A stretch of 64,000 bases of DNA from Mimosa pudica (GCA_029929735.1 JAKELP010000021.1:2559501-2623500); one strand, 5' to 3'. Counted from the stretch's first letter, positions 11,045 through 22,350 are shown. Made by a program: numbers and translations. The notes: a model not told the origin generated them from the sequence alone.

Positions 11045-14000
11045 CTAATCAAATTGTATCACAGCTTTAGCTGGAGCCTGTGTTTTCAAGATCATCTCAT
11101 CATATTCATCTTCAGGATTTGACAGAGCAACAATGGCTCCTCCAGCTCCTATTGAAGCCTCACCCTCATGGATAACAACTGTTCTTATAACTATATTCAG
11201 ATCAAATGTCTGGTCATAGGAAAAAAATCCAATGCAGCCTGAGTAGATACCTCGGGAACAGCTTTCAATGGAATCCAGAAGCTCCATTGATCTCAACTTG
11301 GGGGCACCGGTCATCGAACCACCTGGAAACGCAGCTTTGACACAGTCTACAGCACTCACATCTGGTAGTTTCGTCCCTCGGATAGTACTGACCATGGTGT
11401 GAACAGTTGAATATGTCTCGACATCCATGAGACGAGGCACATGAACAGAACCAGGTTCACACACGCGACCAAGGTCATTCCTCAGAAGGTCAACAATCAT
11501 CAGATTTTCAGCCTGATCTTTTTCACTGGAGAAAAAGAGAGAAGTTGATGATGAGTTCACAAAAGATTCAACTTCACCAATGTTACTGTCCATTTGTCAT
11601 GCCAGCATGTTTTATGTGCAAGTGGGAGAATCATTATACAGCCTCACATAAGTAATTTAGTGTGTGTATGTGTAAGTGTGAATTTTTTCATACCTAAAAT
11701 TCTATAACACTATATAGGTAATAATACCAAAATCCAATAAAACGGAAACTACAGGCAAACTTATGCAAGCATAACAAATTTTATGAATCTAATATTTCCA
11801 GATTATTCACATTATTTTCATAAACTTTTATCATAAGTGTGCAAATTGTGCTTGAAATTGAAATGGTTAGATTTACAGCAGCCAAGAAGAGAGCAATCAC
11901 CTGAACTGTAATTTTAATCTGCGTCGTTCATCCTCCTCCTCTGTAGCACCACGAGCTATGGTACCCTTGATGGGCTTAGCTTCGAGAACACCATTCCTAT
12001 CCAACTTCAAGAACCTCTCAGGGGAAGAAGAGCAAATACAGAGATCTTCACTTGTAAAATTAAGCCAAGCAGCATAAGGTCCTGGATTCCTTTCTCTCAA
12101 GTGTAGATAAAGTTCAAGAGAGTTCAATTCCTTAGTAGTTTTTCTTATCTGAGTTGTAAGGCACAATTCATAGCTTTCTCCATCTTTGATATAGTTTAAA
12201 CACTTGTCCACATCATCAATGTACTGCTTTCTAGATTTTTCAGCAACAAATCCAGCCTTAAGTGGAGAAAAAGTCGGAGTAAGAGGTTCTGGCCTTTTCA
12301 TCTCACTCTTCACAGAATTTTTCATGTTCATCAACTTCTCCTCTGTATCATCCAACCATGGAGTCATAGTTTGACTTCCATCATGAATGCACAATATGTA
12401 AACATCATCATTCTGATGGTCTACAGCTATGAGATTATCAGCAAAGAAGAAACATGCATCCGGAGTTTTAGACTTGTGAAGGTTAGATGTGACGCCACAT
12501 TCAAGTTTGAGGTCATACCTGCATTGGAAGAAATTATTTAAGTAATGTTGATTTTACAGCCAAATTATCATATCTAGTGATGGTTTAAATAAAGTAATCC
12601 ACTATGAAAGGAGGTTGGAGTGGGTTAAGAATAAAAACAACACAGCATGGTCCAAATACAACAAACCTAAAATATGAGGGATATTTTAAGAAAAAATGAA
12701 AAAAAATGTGAAAGCAGAGAGTATTGCCTGTGAAGCAGACACTAACAAGTAGGAAGGGGTTTATTTTAACACCTACCCTAAGTAACCAACATATCCTCCA
12801 TGGAAGTCAAATGGCAAACCCTCAGCATCCTTTTCATTGTAACGAAATGATTGAAGCTCCTGCAACATTATCAAGCATGTTTGAGAGTCAAACTCAACTT
12901 GGCACATGATAGTGACCATTTATGAGTTGAGATGCTAACACCGGAAGTTAAAAAACCTACAATGATAACTGTATCATACAACAATGAAGTGCTAAATAAT
13001 TCAAAACAAATTCTATTACCTTGTTCAAATAATCCAAAAAACCATCTTCCAAAAATATGCTCTCGGTTGAACCTTGACCATCTTCAATTGACATAAAGCC
13101 TCCACCTTGTACACTCCCATCTCTAAAAGCAAAGATGATATTGATCACTCAAGTACATTCAGAAAAATAAAGATTCTTAATTGCCGAAAGCGAATAAATC
13201 AACATGTATATATCAAACCTTTGATCTGACAATCTAAATGACAAATGTTTCCAAAGTGATCCGCCTTTAGCCCCCATAAATGAAAACCGTGCCCTTCCCT
13301 ACATAAGCAAGTGTTAAGACCTAAGAAAAGAAACAATTTTTGCCAAAGGAGGCACAGAAACATGATCATACCTTTTCTGTGGAGGAGCTATCTAACCAAA
13401 AGCTATTCTCAGCATTATTATGTCCAAACAATTCACAAAATATGTTTTTTGCCCCACCAACTTGACTGGCCAAGCGATTGAATTTCCTCCATTTCAACTT
13501 CAGGCATTTAGAAGCAACACTTGCATGATTATGATTTACTATGTTGGACATTTGAGAAGAATCATTCTCAGCAGTATCATGAACTAAATGTCTATCTCTA
13601 GAAGACTCCTTAACTTGTTGATTCACAGCATTATTCTCTGGATTTACCCTGCTGCGAACTTCTCTAGCCAGTTGACCAGAATAAAGAAAGTTTACTGCTC
13701 AGGAAAAATTACAAGGGATCAACATAAATAAGTCAGAGTGAAAGGAAATCAAGAACAAAATATGGAAACCATAATGAAACAAAAGCTAAATGGCACATTA
13801 AGCACTCACTTTATTCAAGAGTTCTGTTCACATACATCTTAATCAGAACTAACTTTTCATATTATCTACAAAGGATTTATGATGTCTAAACATACCGTAC
13901 ACAAATTACATCAATTTCCCAAATTTTGAAACAGGAAAGTCTTGAGTGCACATAGGAATGATGGGATAGATAGTGTATTTCTAGTTACAGAGTTCTTCAG

Positions 14001-17000
14001 GTTACCTGCGGAATGAGCATATGTTCCCCTGTTGTATGATGACCCAAATTTCAGCCAATAGTCATATGTAATCTCTCTAAAATTTTTGAATATCTGCGTT
14101 CCATGGCTGGTAGCTATGCTCTCTGGATGAAACTGAAGATAAAAATGGTTGAGTTGAGCACAGTTGACAAAAATGAAATTAATATAAATCACATAGCCGA
14201 AACCATAGAATGATAATGTTATGTCATTAATAATATTTAGAATAAAATAGTTGATTTAGTTGATTGATTTAGTCAATTATTAATTGATTGGGTCAATTAA
14301 TTAGATTGATTAAGTAATTAGGGTTTGGGATTTTTATTATTATTATTATGTTGTTGTCATTTACTTATTTTAATTATGGTTGCTAGTACATGTTGGGCTT
14401 AGGTTTAGTGAAGCCCAATTCTAATTAGGTCAAGGATTATATAACTTGACATTAGGTTATTGTAAGAGTCATGTCTTGTCTTTTGAATATGAGTTTATTT
14501 GTGTTTGACGGCCGACGGCCGGTGTCTCTCTTTGTCTCTTATGGCCGACGGCCTCTTCTCTCTTTGACCCCTCTATTCTCTATTTCTTGTCTTGAATCCT
14601 CTATGTTTCTTTCTTCTTCCCCTATAATCTAAATTTCTTAATTATAGAATATCAATTCTATAACAGTGGCATCAGAGCCTTTCTTTCCTCGGCCCTTCCA
14701 CTAATGGAATTCCCTCGTTTTGATGGTCAAGATATTTTTTCTTGGCTATACTGGTGCGAGAAATTTTTTCAACATGACCTAACTCTTGAAGCAGAAAAGG
14801 TAAAAATGGCTTCCCACTATTTGGATGATGAAACTTATTTTCAATGGCATTGTACCCTTAAACAGAGACTTCAAGGACGCTTACCAAATTGGAAGGAGTA
14901 TATTATCATGCTACAAGATTATTTTGGAGTTCATTTTAAGAGGCCTATTACTGATTTGATTCGGCTTCGTCAAAGAAGAAGTTTGTCCGACTTTAATGTG
15001 GAATGGGATCTTGTCTTAGAGAATTTTGATCTCCCTGAAGACATAATGGTTGATGCCTATCTCTCTGCCCTAAAGAGTGAGATTGAAAGGGTCGTCCGTA
15101 TATTCAATCCAAGGACGCTAACGGAGGCGAGGAGGTTAGCACATATGCAAGAGAATTTTTTAGAAAAACAAAGGGGTCCTTTGAATATGCATTCTTCTTC
15201 TTTGTTTTCTCTGGTCAGTAATTCAAAGCCTCTGGGCAATTACAAAGACACTCTTATCTCAACTGTGCATTCACCAGTTGCTGTTCCACCATCAGCATCC
15301 ATGTTTCCAGCGTTCTCTCCCACTCAAGATGACAACTTGAGCTCCAAAGAAGTGCTTCTGGAGTGTGGCTCTCCTGATCTTTCTTTCTCTAGTGAATCAG
15401 TGCATGTAGAAATAATTGAATATGTTGCAAAGAAAGAAAAGGGAGATGTGTGGCAGCAAGCAAGGATAGTCCCAAATTTCACGTGGTTAGAGAATGAAGA
15501 GTTTGAAAAGTCAAAACCTTCTTTACATCTGATTTGCAATTTCAGGGAAAAGCAAAAGGGTTTTGATTTTGATTTACTATATCCATTGTATTTGATATTT
15601 TCTTATGGGAATATAGGCTATTTATTGAACAAAAATGCTCCTACTAGACACATGCACCAGGTTTGGTTCAAGGGAAAACTAATGAGTATGCTCATAGGAT
15701 CCAATATGCTGCTGGGCGTAGTTTTTGTTATGGAGGACAACATCTACCAATTATACGAAAGGAGTTCAAAGTCATCTTCACTGTTTATCAATATTTTTCT
15801 AGAATCAAGGGTTTTTTTTATTTCAGTTTTTAAAGCATTGTAATTGATCCTTGAGGGCAAGGATCTTTTAAGGGGGGAAGTAATGTTATGTCATTAATAA
15901 TATTTAGAATAAAATAGTTGATTTAGTTGATTGATTTAGTCAATTATTAATTGATTGGGTCAATTAATTAGATTGATTAAGTAATTAGGGTTTGGGATTT
16001 TTATTATTATTATGTTGTTGTCATTTACTTATTTTAATTATGGTTGCTAGTACATGTTGGGCTTAGGTTTAGTGAAGCCCAATTCTAATTAGGTCAAGGA
16101 TTATATAACTTGACATTAGGTTATTGTAAGAGTCATGTCTTGCATTATGAATTGAGTAAACCTAATTTGTGACGGCTGCCGTCATTGCTTCTTTAACCTA
16201 GCTTCTTCTTTGTCTTTAACCCTCTATACTTCTTCTTCCCTACTGTTATTGTTACTTATCATTAGCAAAATAATTATTTTGCTAACAGATAACTTCTGCA
16301 CATATTACCTGCACACCATAATGTGGTCTTGTAGAATGCTTGATGCCCATAAGAATCCTTGTTCTTGTCTGGTCATAATGACTTGAAATGTCTGAACTCC
16401 TATTTTGTATTTCAGCATAAACAGAATCAGCAAACATGCTTCCATTTGTTGGGGCTTCAATACAATTGGTCTTATTGTTAGCCTCACTGGACCTAAGAAG
16501 AGTTCCAACAGAATCGGTCCATGCTATGGGAATGAGCTCTTCTGGAAGTGATTCAGGATCTATGACCAGTGAATGATATCTAACAACCTTAAATTATGAA
16601 CAAACAGAAATTTTAAAACCTTTGGACTTGGATCAGATATATCCTAATGAACTTGACAAGAGAAAAGAATATATTGAAGGAAAATAAGTATAGGCAAACA
16701 AAAGAATGAACTACTTAGTCCCAACTTGCATTTATAGAGCCATAACTCAAAAGAACTACTACATCATTACTTCAAATACAAGAATAGTTTTTCAGTGACT
16801 ATCAACAATTGTAAGCTAAGTCACTTAACACATCCTCTTCGGGTGATCGGTCAAAAAAAATATCCTCTTCGGGTGCAATTTTTGTATTTTTGGAAACATG
16901 GGGGAGCATAGTTGAAAGACAAACACTATCATATTCTAAAAAGATGCAACAGTACTGATTTTAACGTTTTGCTTGAACCAAACACTTCAATTACTAAAAA

Positions 17001-19998
17001 CAGACTTTTCGCTCCTTTATCTCCCAGAACCTAAAACTAGAGAGATAAATGACCTAGAGTCAGAGGGAAAATGCAGTACTAACCAAAAATCTTAGAGGAC
17101 AGAAACAATTATTCCCTAAACAGAAACATCCAATAAAAAATATTCAAGAAAATAATTAAATTTTAGAGCTTTAAAATGCTAGAATGACTTGCATGTTCCA
17201 TGTATACCATTTGTAAGATTGGAGCTATAAAAGTTAAAAAGCAGCATATTCATACTCTTCCGGATTAAAAGAAGTAAACAGACCTTAAATCCTGAATTTC
17301 TGCCAGAAGGAATTTCATGAAAAAGCTCACAACCATTGTGCTCAAGTTCACTGTGCAGCAGAAAAAAACGGTTATAAGAAGCGAGAATAAATCATATATG
17401 CTTGCAACTAGTGAGACTATTTTACTAAATGAGTAAATGAACTTATAAGCAACCTAACTTTGCTAATTGTAAAAAATAGGTCATAATTATAGAGAAAAAT
17501 GACAATACTTTATAAAGATTAAACCATACCTCAAACGCCCATGGATTGGTTCTGGTGCATGGACAACTTGAGCTCCATGCACTAAACCTAGAGCCTATAA
17601 ATCATTTCAAGCAACAAAGTTATGAAAGGAAAATAAGATCAAAGAGAAATTCTAAAAGGCAGGAGTACAAAATCTAAAACTGAAATTTATTAAAAATGAA
17701 TCACAACATTAATAAAACCAGGATTAAGTCACCTCACGCAAGTTGTGGAATCTAATAAAATTAGAGAAGACCTGAGTGAATAATTTTATCAAAATGGATT
17801 TCCTCCTCCAGAAAAGAATTATCTTTCTTACAAAGCTAAAAAAGAAAGATGAAGAAAGGTCTAAACAACTAGATCTGAAAAGCACCAGATGGAAAATTTC
17901 AGTGTCATTTAGTACATGCAGATTGAAGACCAGCTGGATGATTCTGTCATGTTTTATGATATTACTGAACCAACCTACACCATGTGTGTGACATAGTAAA
18001 ATTAAGGAAATCACGACCTTCTTGCAAAGTAAAATCAGAACAACCTTCACTATTTGGCCAAACAAACTCTAGAATTTTTCTGTTTTAAAGTCCTCCCAGC
18101 TTCATAATTAAAGATTTATAAGTAAGCCTCTACATACGAAAAACCCACAAATACAGGAAAATGAAATGGCGAAACAGAGATAGGAGTCAAAAAGGAGGGG
18201 CAAGGTAAAAAGTAAAGAGAGACTTAGATATTTAAAAGAACAAGTAGCAAACTTATGCAGTTGTGACTATTGTCAATATCTCACAGAGGATGTGGAAAAG
18301 ATGGAATAAAGCAAAAGGTATCGGAATCACAAGCACATAAAGATAAGCTATCTTGCAAAAAAGAAGAGCAAATACCTGGTGTCCCAGGCAAACACCAAGA
18401 ATAGGGATGTCCCAGCAATGGTGCAACAGCTCAAGGCAAACACCTACATATTTTTAAATCATTTCCAATGCAATTAAAAGTAAGGAAACGTCTACACCTC
18501 ATGAAACAGAGATCAGCCAAACTATTCCTTAGATATTCAACTATAAAAGAACTTGGCAGTCATTAGTCCATGATATTAACTTTTGGAAACTATATTTGGT
18601 CGTTTTAAAAATAACGATGAGTATGATTACTCTTACAGTCCATGTACCTAAAAAGAGTTTGAGTTACTCCACTTGCAAAATTTTTACACTTTCATAGTTT
18701 CAGTTGCATTTCATGTGCTCTAAGAACTTCGGCGAAAAGTCAGTCAGTTCTACTAGAACAATTATATTGGAAACCTTTCATAATTGACACCTCCAAGATC
18801 ATCAGATGTAGGTCCACATCATACATTATGTCAGTTCAAGCGAAATAAAACCAAAAAATTTCTTGTAAATGATGTATAACTATAAATAATGTTAGGACCT
18901 ATTATGACAGTAAGGTACAAAAAGAGGACATTCTCCAATAATCATGTGAATTTTCTGTTAGTCAGAGTTAGTTTCGCTCTGCTTCTTGACCCATAGGACC
19001 TAAAGTTGCACCCAAATATTTCACAGGTGAGTGAAATTCCATTTTGCCACAAAAGGGTGTGCATACTAGTCTATGAAATATATGTAATTTAAACAAGCAT
19101 CCAATAAATTCATGAGTTATTATGCTACAACTTTTTCAGCATTAAACAAAGATACTAACTAAAAATAATAAATGTATCACATATCTATCTCTAATCTCCA
19201 GAAAACTAAAACAAAAAAACTCATTTTATGGCCATCAATATGTAATTTGTCTCAAAGATTATTGGCAGAGAAGTAGCACACCTATATCTTTCGGGCATGA
19301 TGGAGAACCAGGTCCAGGTGATATTACAATGTTATCAAACGCATTTTCCTCATACAGGTAATGGCGAAGCTCTTCCCACGTCAAATCATCATTTTGGACC
19401 ACCACAGGAGGCACTGAGATATAGAAAACCAAAGAAGTTTTTTAAATGTGGACCAATTCATTACACTTTATAAGCCAGTTTAGGCTTCAGTGTACAGTAT
19501 CTTGAAATAGATTTTAAGGTATTCAAAACAAAAGGAAAAATAGAAATAAAAAATAAAGCTAAAAAAACAAGTCTAAATATATCTGCAAACAATGGTGAAA
19601 TTTTCTGTCTTTCACTATCAAACACAAACAAAAACACAGTGAAGAGAAAGAGAGATAGAGGACATACCACCATTAACCACAGATAAAGCCTGGTATATGT
19701 TGTATGTGTAGCTGTCATAGTTGTCGATCATCAATGTCCTTACAAAATCTAACTTCTTTACAGGCACTTGAAGGTGTTTATTTCTTTTGTATGACTCTTG
19801 TATATGGCTAGGTATCAATTGGCTGGAGATGGCCCTCCTTCCAGCACCAGTCCTTATAGCTTGCACTTTATGTTTCTTAATCAAAGAAGAAATACTCACA
19901 GGAGGTCTCAACAAGGGAAAACCAGCACCAGTGTGTTGCATGCAATCACTTGCACAACACTTTGGCTTAGTCCAAGACGACACCAAAGAGAAATTCAT
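11045..19998 (-). CDS. ADCS: Bifunctional aminodeoxychorismate synthase (PabA-PabB fusion), plastidic, 13 exons (918 aa)
   Basis: Makes 4-amino-4-deoxychorismate from chorismate and glutamine for p-aminobenzoate and folate synthesis in plastids. Exons (minus): 19998-19668, 19413-19282, 18443-18376, 17594-17530, 17350-17284, 16587-16309, 14132-14006, 13694-13372, 13298-13219, 13122-13020, 12859-12777, 12518-11901, 11525-11045. All are GT-AG, phases agree, and the total is 2757 nt. A ~85-residue basic transit region precedes the amidotransferase domain (MIDNYDSYTYN at 90-100, SPGPGSP 142-148, GVCLGHQ with Cys173, FHPES with His316/Glu318). A variable linker encoded by exon 8 leads into the synthase domain. 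PIKGTIARG at about 735-743 carries the Lys that marks aminodeoxychorismate synthases; anthranilate synthases have PIAGT. Later motifs include DLLRNDLGR and FPGGSMTGAPK, and IGAGGAIV near the C-terminus. Intron 6 holds an antisense retrotransposon. Confidence 0.96.
14217..14665 (+). repeat. 5' LTR
   Basis: 449 bp, TGTTATGTC...CTATAACA. A TATA box (TATATAA) lies at 14438-14444. The first ~262 bp match the 3' LTR except for one extra ATT unit; from about 14479 the two are largely different. It contains GCCGACGGCC repeats near 14511-14550 and a 9-bp terminal stem (14642-14650 with 14655-14663). Confidence 0.93.
14666..14683 (+). other. Primer binding site (tRNA-iMet type)
   Basis: Directly after the 5' LTR, GTGGCATCAGAGCC differs at one base from the usual plant initiator-Met primer site TGGTATCAGAGC, with a one-base spacer. 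Confidence 0.85.
14704..15843 (+). CDS. gag: Retrotransposon Gag-like protein (379 aa, intact)
   Basis: Residues ~1-155 look like a retrotransposon capsid (Retrotrans_gag) domain: FPRFDGQDIFSWLYWCEKFF, then a helix with KMASHYLDDETYFQWH, W..Y.IMLQDYFG and LRQRRSLSDFNVEWDLVLENF, and a late ALKSEIERVVRIF...LTEARRLAHMQE segment. No CCHC zinc knuckle is visible. The C-terminal ~100 residues (hydrophobic, YPLYLIFSYG..) are unlike gag and probably represent former non-coding or 3' sequence joined in frame by the internal deletion that removed pol. Uninterrupted coding over 1.1 kb argues for a fairly young insertion. The host is the plant itself; this is an ordinary genomic retrotransposon, not an infectious virus. 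Confidence 0.85.
   Translation: MEFPRFDGQDIFSWLYWCEKFFQHDLTLEAEKVKMASHYLDDETYFQWHCTLKQRLQGRLPNWKEYIIMLQDYFGVHFKRPITDLIRLRQRRSLSDFNVEWDLVLENFDLPEDIMVDAYLSALKSEIERVVRIFNPRTLTEARRLAHMQENFLEKQRGPLNMHSSSLFSLVSNSKPLGNYKDTLISTVHSPVAVPPSASMFPAFSPTQDDNLSSKEVLLECGSPDLSFSSESVHVEIIEYVAKKEKGDVWQQARIVPNFTWLENEEFEKSKPSLHLICNFREKQKGFDFDLLYPLYLIFSYGNIGYLLNKNAPTRHMHQVWFKGKLMSMLIGSNMLLGVVFVMEDNIYQLYERSSKSSSLFINIFLESRVFFISVFKAL
15871..15880 (+). other. Polypurine tract
   Basis: AGGGGGGAAG, three bases before the 3' LTR TG, is in the position needed to prime plus-strand DNA. Confidence 0.85.
15884..16287 (+). repeat. 3' LTR
   Basis: 404 bp, starting TGTTATGTC and ending GCTAACA. Its U3 is the same as in the 5' LTR apart from a 3-nt microsatellite difference, but its R-U5 part (from about 16143) is a different sequence with only loose resemblance (GACGGC, CCCTCTAT, CTTCTTCC). 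It ends in a perfect 24-bp palindrome at 16262-16285. Confidence 0.93.
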
Positions 19999-20016
19999 CT
20001 TTACTTGAAAAATTTC

Positions 20017-20694
20017 CTAACAACAAGCCTCCAGCAACCCTTGGCTCACCTTCTCCAGAAAAACAAAATGCATCAAATTAGTTTCAAATATGATAACCAA
20101 TCCAACAAAAGCAAGAAGCTTTTGAGCATGCAATTGAAGAGAAGGAAAATAAATGAAGTATAAGACAACCACATGGAATCCATGTAAAGGGAAGGTATAG
20201 AGATTCAAATTGAAAAACCAAATTATTGTATATAACATTCCATAATGCAGTTTAACTAGTTAGTAATAGAAATTGAACAGATAACAAAATAAAATGAGAT
20301 ATCCAATGCGAACAAGTCGTGAGAAAAGCCAATGAGGAAATAACAGATCCAATAGAGCAAATCCATTGGTGCATGCAAAACAGAAAACAAACAAACAAAG
20401 TGAAAAAAGCAACACATGTCAGATAGTGACATATAAAATGAAAGGCAACAACAATGTTATCAGCTCATGAAACAATACTTACACTCTAAGAAACAACTCT
20501 AAATGCACAATACAGAACCAAACATGCAAAATCAAATAAAACCCACATCAAATTCCATTCCATACATTCAAAACAAATCCTTCCCGCCATTCAACATGCA
20601 AATATTAATATGAAACCAAAGAATGACAAAAAATAAATAAAAAAAATCAAGACAAGACAAGAGAGTTTGGAGATGTTGATGTTATTAGTATTAC
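20017..20694 (-). other. Probable 5'UTR intron of ADCS
   Basis: On the minus strand, CAGG|GTAATACT at 20695/20694 is a good donor and TTGTTGTTAG|GAAA at 20017 an acceptor, 18 nt before the start codon. This would leave a first non-coding exon of about 100 nt below the TATA box. It is inferred from signals only. Confidence 0.45.
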
Positions 20695-20829
20695 CCTGAA
20701 AGGTGTGTGAGAAGAGAATATTAATATGTGTTGTGTGTATTGAATGATTCTAGGAAGAAATGGAAGTGGGTGGAGGAGAGAGGATTCGAAGAATGAGGCT
20801 TTGAGGGAATGAAGAAGAAGAAGAAGACA

Positions 20830-20837
20830 TATTTATA
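20830..20837 (-). promoter_or_regulatory. ADCS TATA box
   Basis: Minus-strand GTATAAATATG gives a consensus TATAAATA, followed at the expected distance by a CT-rich leader (CTTCTTCTTC then TCCTCTCTCC). It lies ~830 bp upstream of the ADCS ATG, which fits a 5'UTR intron. Confidence 0.6.
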
Positions 20838-20982
20838 CACAACAAAAGAGAGAGGAAAGGGGAGAGAGGGGCCCACAATGGTTGGGAAAAGTGATACGTT
20901 TGGTTTGACTGGTCAACGGTGGTCGGAGAGTGGCCGCCGGAGCTGGTCGCCGGGGAGAGGCGGCTGCTCCGGTGGATGGATG

Positions 20983-22350
20983 CCACTTGCCACAAAGTCT
21001 CACGTTTGAGATTTGTATTTTCCATATAGAGAGAGAGAGGTTTCAGATTTGTGTTCGATTATTTTAAGATAGTGGTTCTTGGTTATTTACTTACATTCCT
21101 TTTTTGCCTTTTTTTCTTTTTTTCTAAAAAACGAATGCACATTTATTTAAACAGCTTTATTCTTGGTAATAAATCAGTTTACTCTACTTTTCCCGCCTTG
21201 TGCATTTTCAGTATAGTACTATTGTAATTTGACCGGTCCAAATTATAAGTAATTCTTACTTTTAATTTTTTTTGTCAAGATTAATTTATTTTACTTATAA
21301 ATTAACATACGAGTATAATCTAATTAAATGCGTCATGTGTTATAATTTAGTGGTCTAATATATTTTCTTAACTTTCGTAAAAAAGTTAAAATGGTCTTAT
21401 ATTTGGAATATGAGGGGATAATTCATCATTGTTTTGACTGTTTAGATTAAATATCATATCCCTATGCTAAATACTCCCTCCAGTCCCTAATATAAGAGCC
21501 AAAGTTTGAATGATTTTGGTCCCTAATATAAGAGCTCATCTCACACTCTCTCTTCATTTAATGTGTTTTTTCCTACTTTGCCCCTAAGTCTCTTTCATAT
21601 TTATTAATGCTTATATTTTTCTCTCTCTTAAGAGTATCATAATAAATATGGGCAACATTGGAAAAGAAGCATTAACTCGAAACACTCAATTAACATTAAC
21701 ATGTTTTCTTAATAAGCGTTTTTTTGCGGTTAACTCTTATATTAGAGACCGGAGTGAGTATAATATAAAATATTGATATATTTATAACGTGAAGGATGAT
21801 AGTTAAATTTGTTAGATACTCCCTCTTGTCCACGTTATAAGAGTTAGTCAACCATATGACAACTACAGTTTGTTGTCACTTGGCACAAAGTCTAAGATTT
21901 GAGATTTTCACTTCCATATAGAGAGATATGCACTCACTTGTTTTATATTTTATATTCCTCTTTTGATATATTGGGGCAAGTCATCTTTTCGACACATCAT
22001 CGACCACAGAAAAATCAAAATCGATAATTGTGGGCACCTCGATGAATTGGATGGCTGGTCAGGAGTTTTGACGTGTTTCATAATACGTAGTAGAGATCAA
22101 ACACCTAATTTTAGTTATGGTTGGTTAAACCTTTTATCACTCAATCAAAGGCTCTCGGATTTTTTATTCACTTGTTAAAGAAACAAGTTTGGTCATTTAC
22201 TTATATTCCTTTTGTGTTTTTATTTATTTTAAGTAAGTCCTTTAATGCACATTATTTAAAGAGTTTTTACTTTTGGTAATAATTTAATTTACTCCCCTTT
22301 CCCTCCAGTGTTACTTTTTATTATTGTAACTTATGGAGTTATGGTCAAAT
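20983..22350. repeat. Duplicated ADCS upstream segment
   Basis: The block 20983-21260 (CCACTTG.CACAAAGTCT, GAGATTT, TCCATATAGAGAGA, TTACTTA.ATTCCTTTT, ATGCACAT.TATTTAAA, GGTAATAA) recurs, diverged, at about 21875-22350, and the last part again near 22820-22900. A Stowaway-like MITE and a possible degraded SINE (near 22010-22160) sit between or inside the copies. The first copy lies ~150-430 bp upstream of the ADCS TATA box, so promoter-proximal sequence was duplicated. Confidence 0.7.
21474..21758. mobile_element. Stowaway-like MITE, type A
   Basis: 285 bp between TA target duplications. It opens CTCCCTCCAGTCCCTAATAT and closes with the inverted ATTAGAGACCGGAGTGAG. The interior (CATTTAATG..TTTTTCCTACTTTGCCCC, AATAAATATGGGCAA, ACATGTTTTCTTAA) is shared with the copy at 23092. 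Confidence 0.88.

Larger units (their letters stand above)
14217..16287 (+). mobile_element. Gag-only LTR retrotransposon (Ty3/gypsy type) in ADCS intron 6
   Basis: A complete 2071-bp insertion bounded by a perfect 5-bp target duplication, GATAA at 14212-14216 and 16288-16292. The LTRs start TGTTAT and the 5' LTR ends ATAACA. A tRNA-iMet-type primer site follows the 5' LTR, a purine tract precedes the 3' LTR, and a single intact gag-like frame lies between. There is no protease, reverse transcriptase or integrase, so it would need helper proteins. The 3' leader phrase CTTGAGGGCAAGGATC before the purine tract is typical of Ty3/gypsy elements. It lies antisense to ADCS and ends 21 nt from the last base of exon 6. 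Confidence 0.95.

Noticed and set aside
11045..12518. Anthranilate synthase alpha subunit as an alternative identity
   Set aside because: The active-site motif is PIKGT, not PIAGT, and the protein is fused to an N-terminal glutamine amidotransferase domain as in plant aminodeoxychorismate synthase.
15057..15539. Minus-strand frames inside the retrotransposon
   Set aside because: Shadows of the intact plus-strand gag frame.
17724..18065. 113-codon minus open frame
   Set aside because: It lies in an ADCS intron, is in no phase-compatible exon and has no motif.
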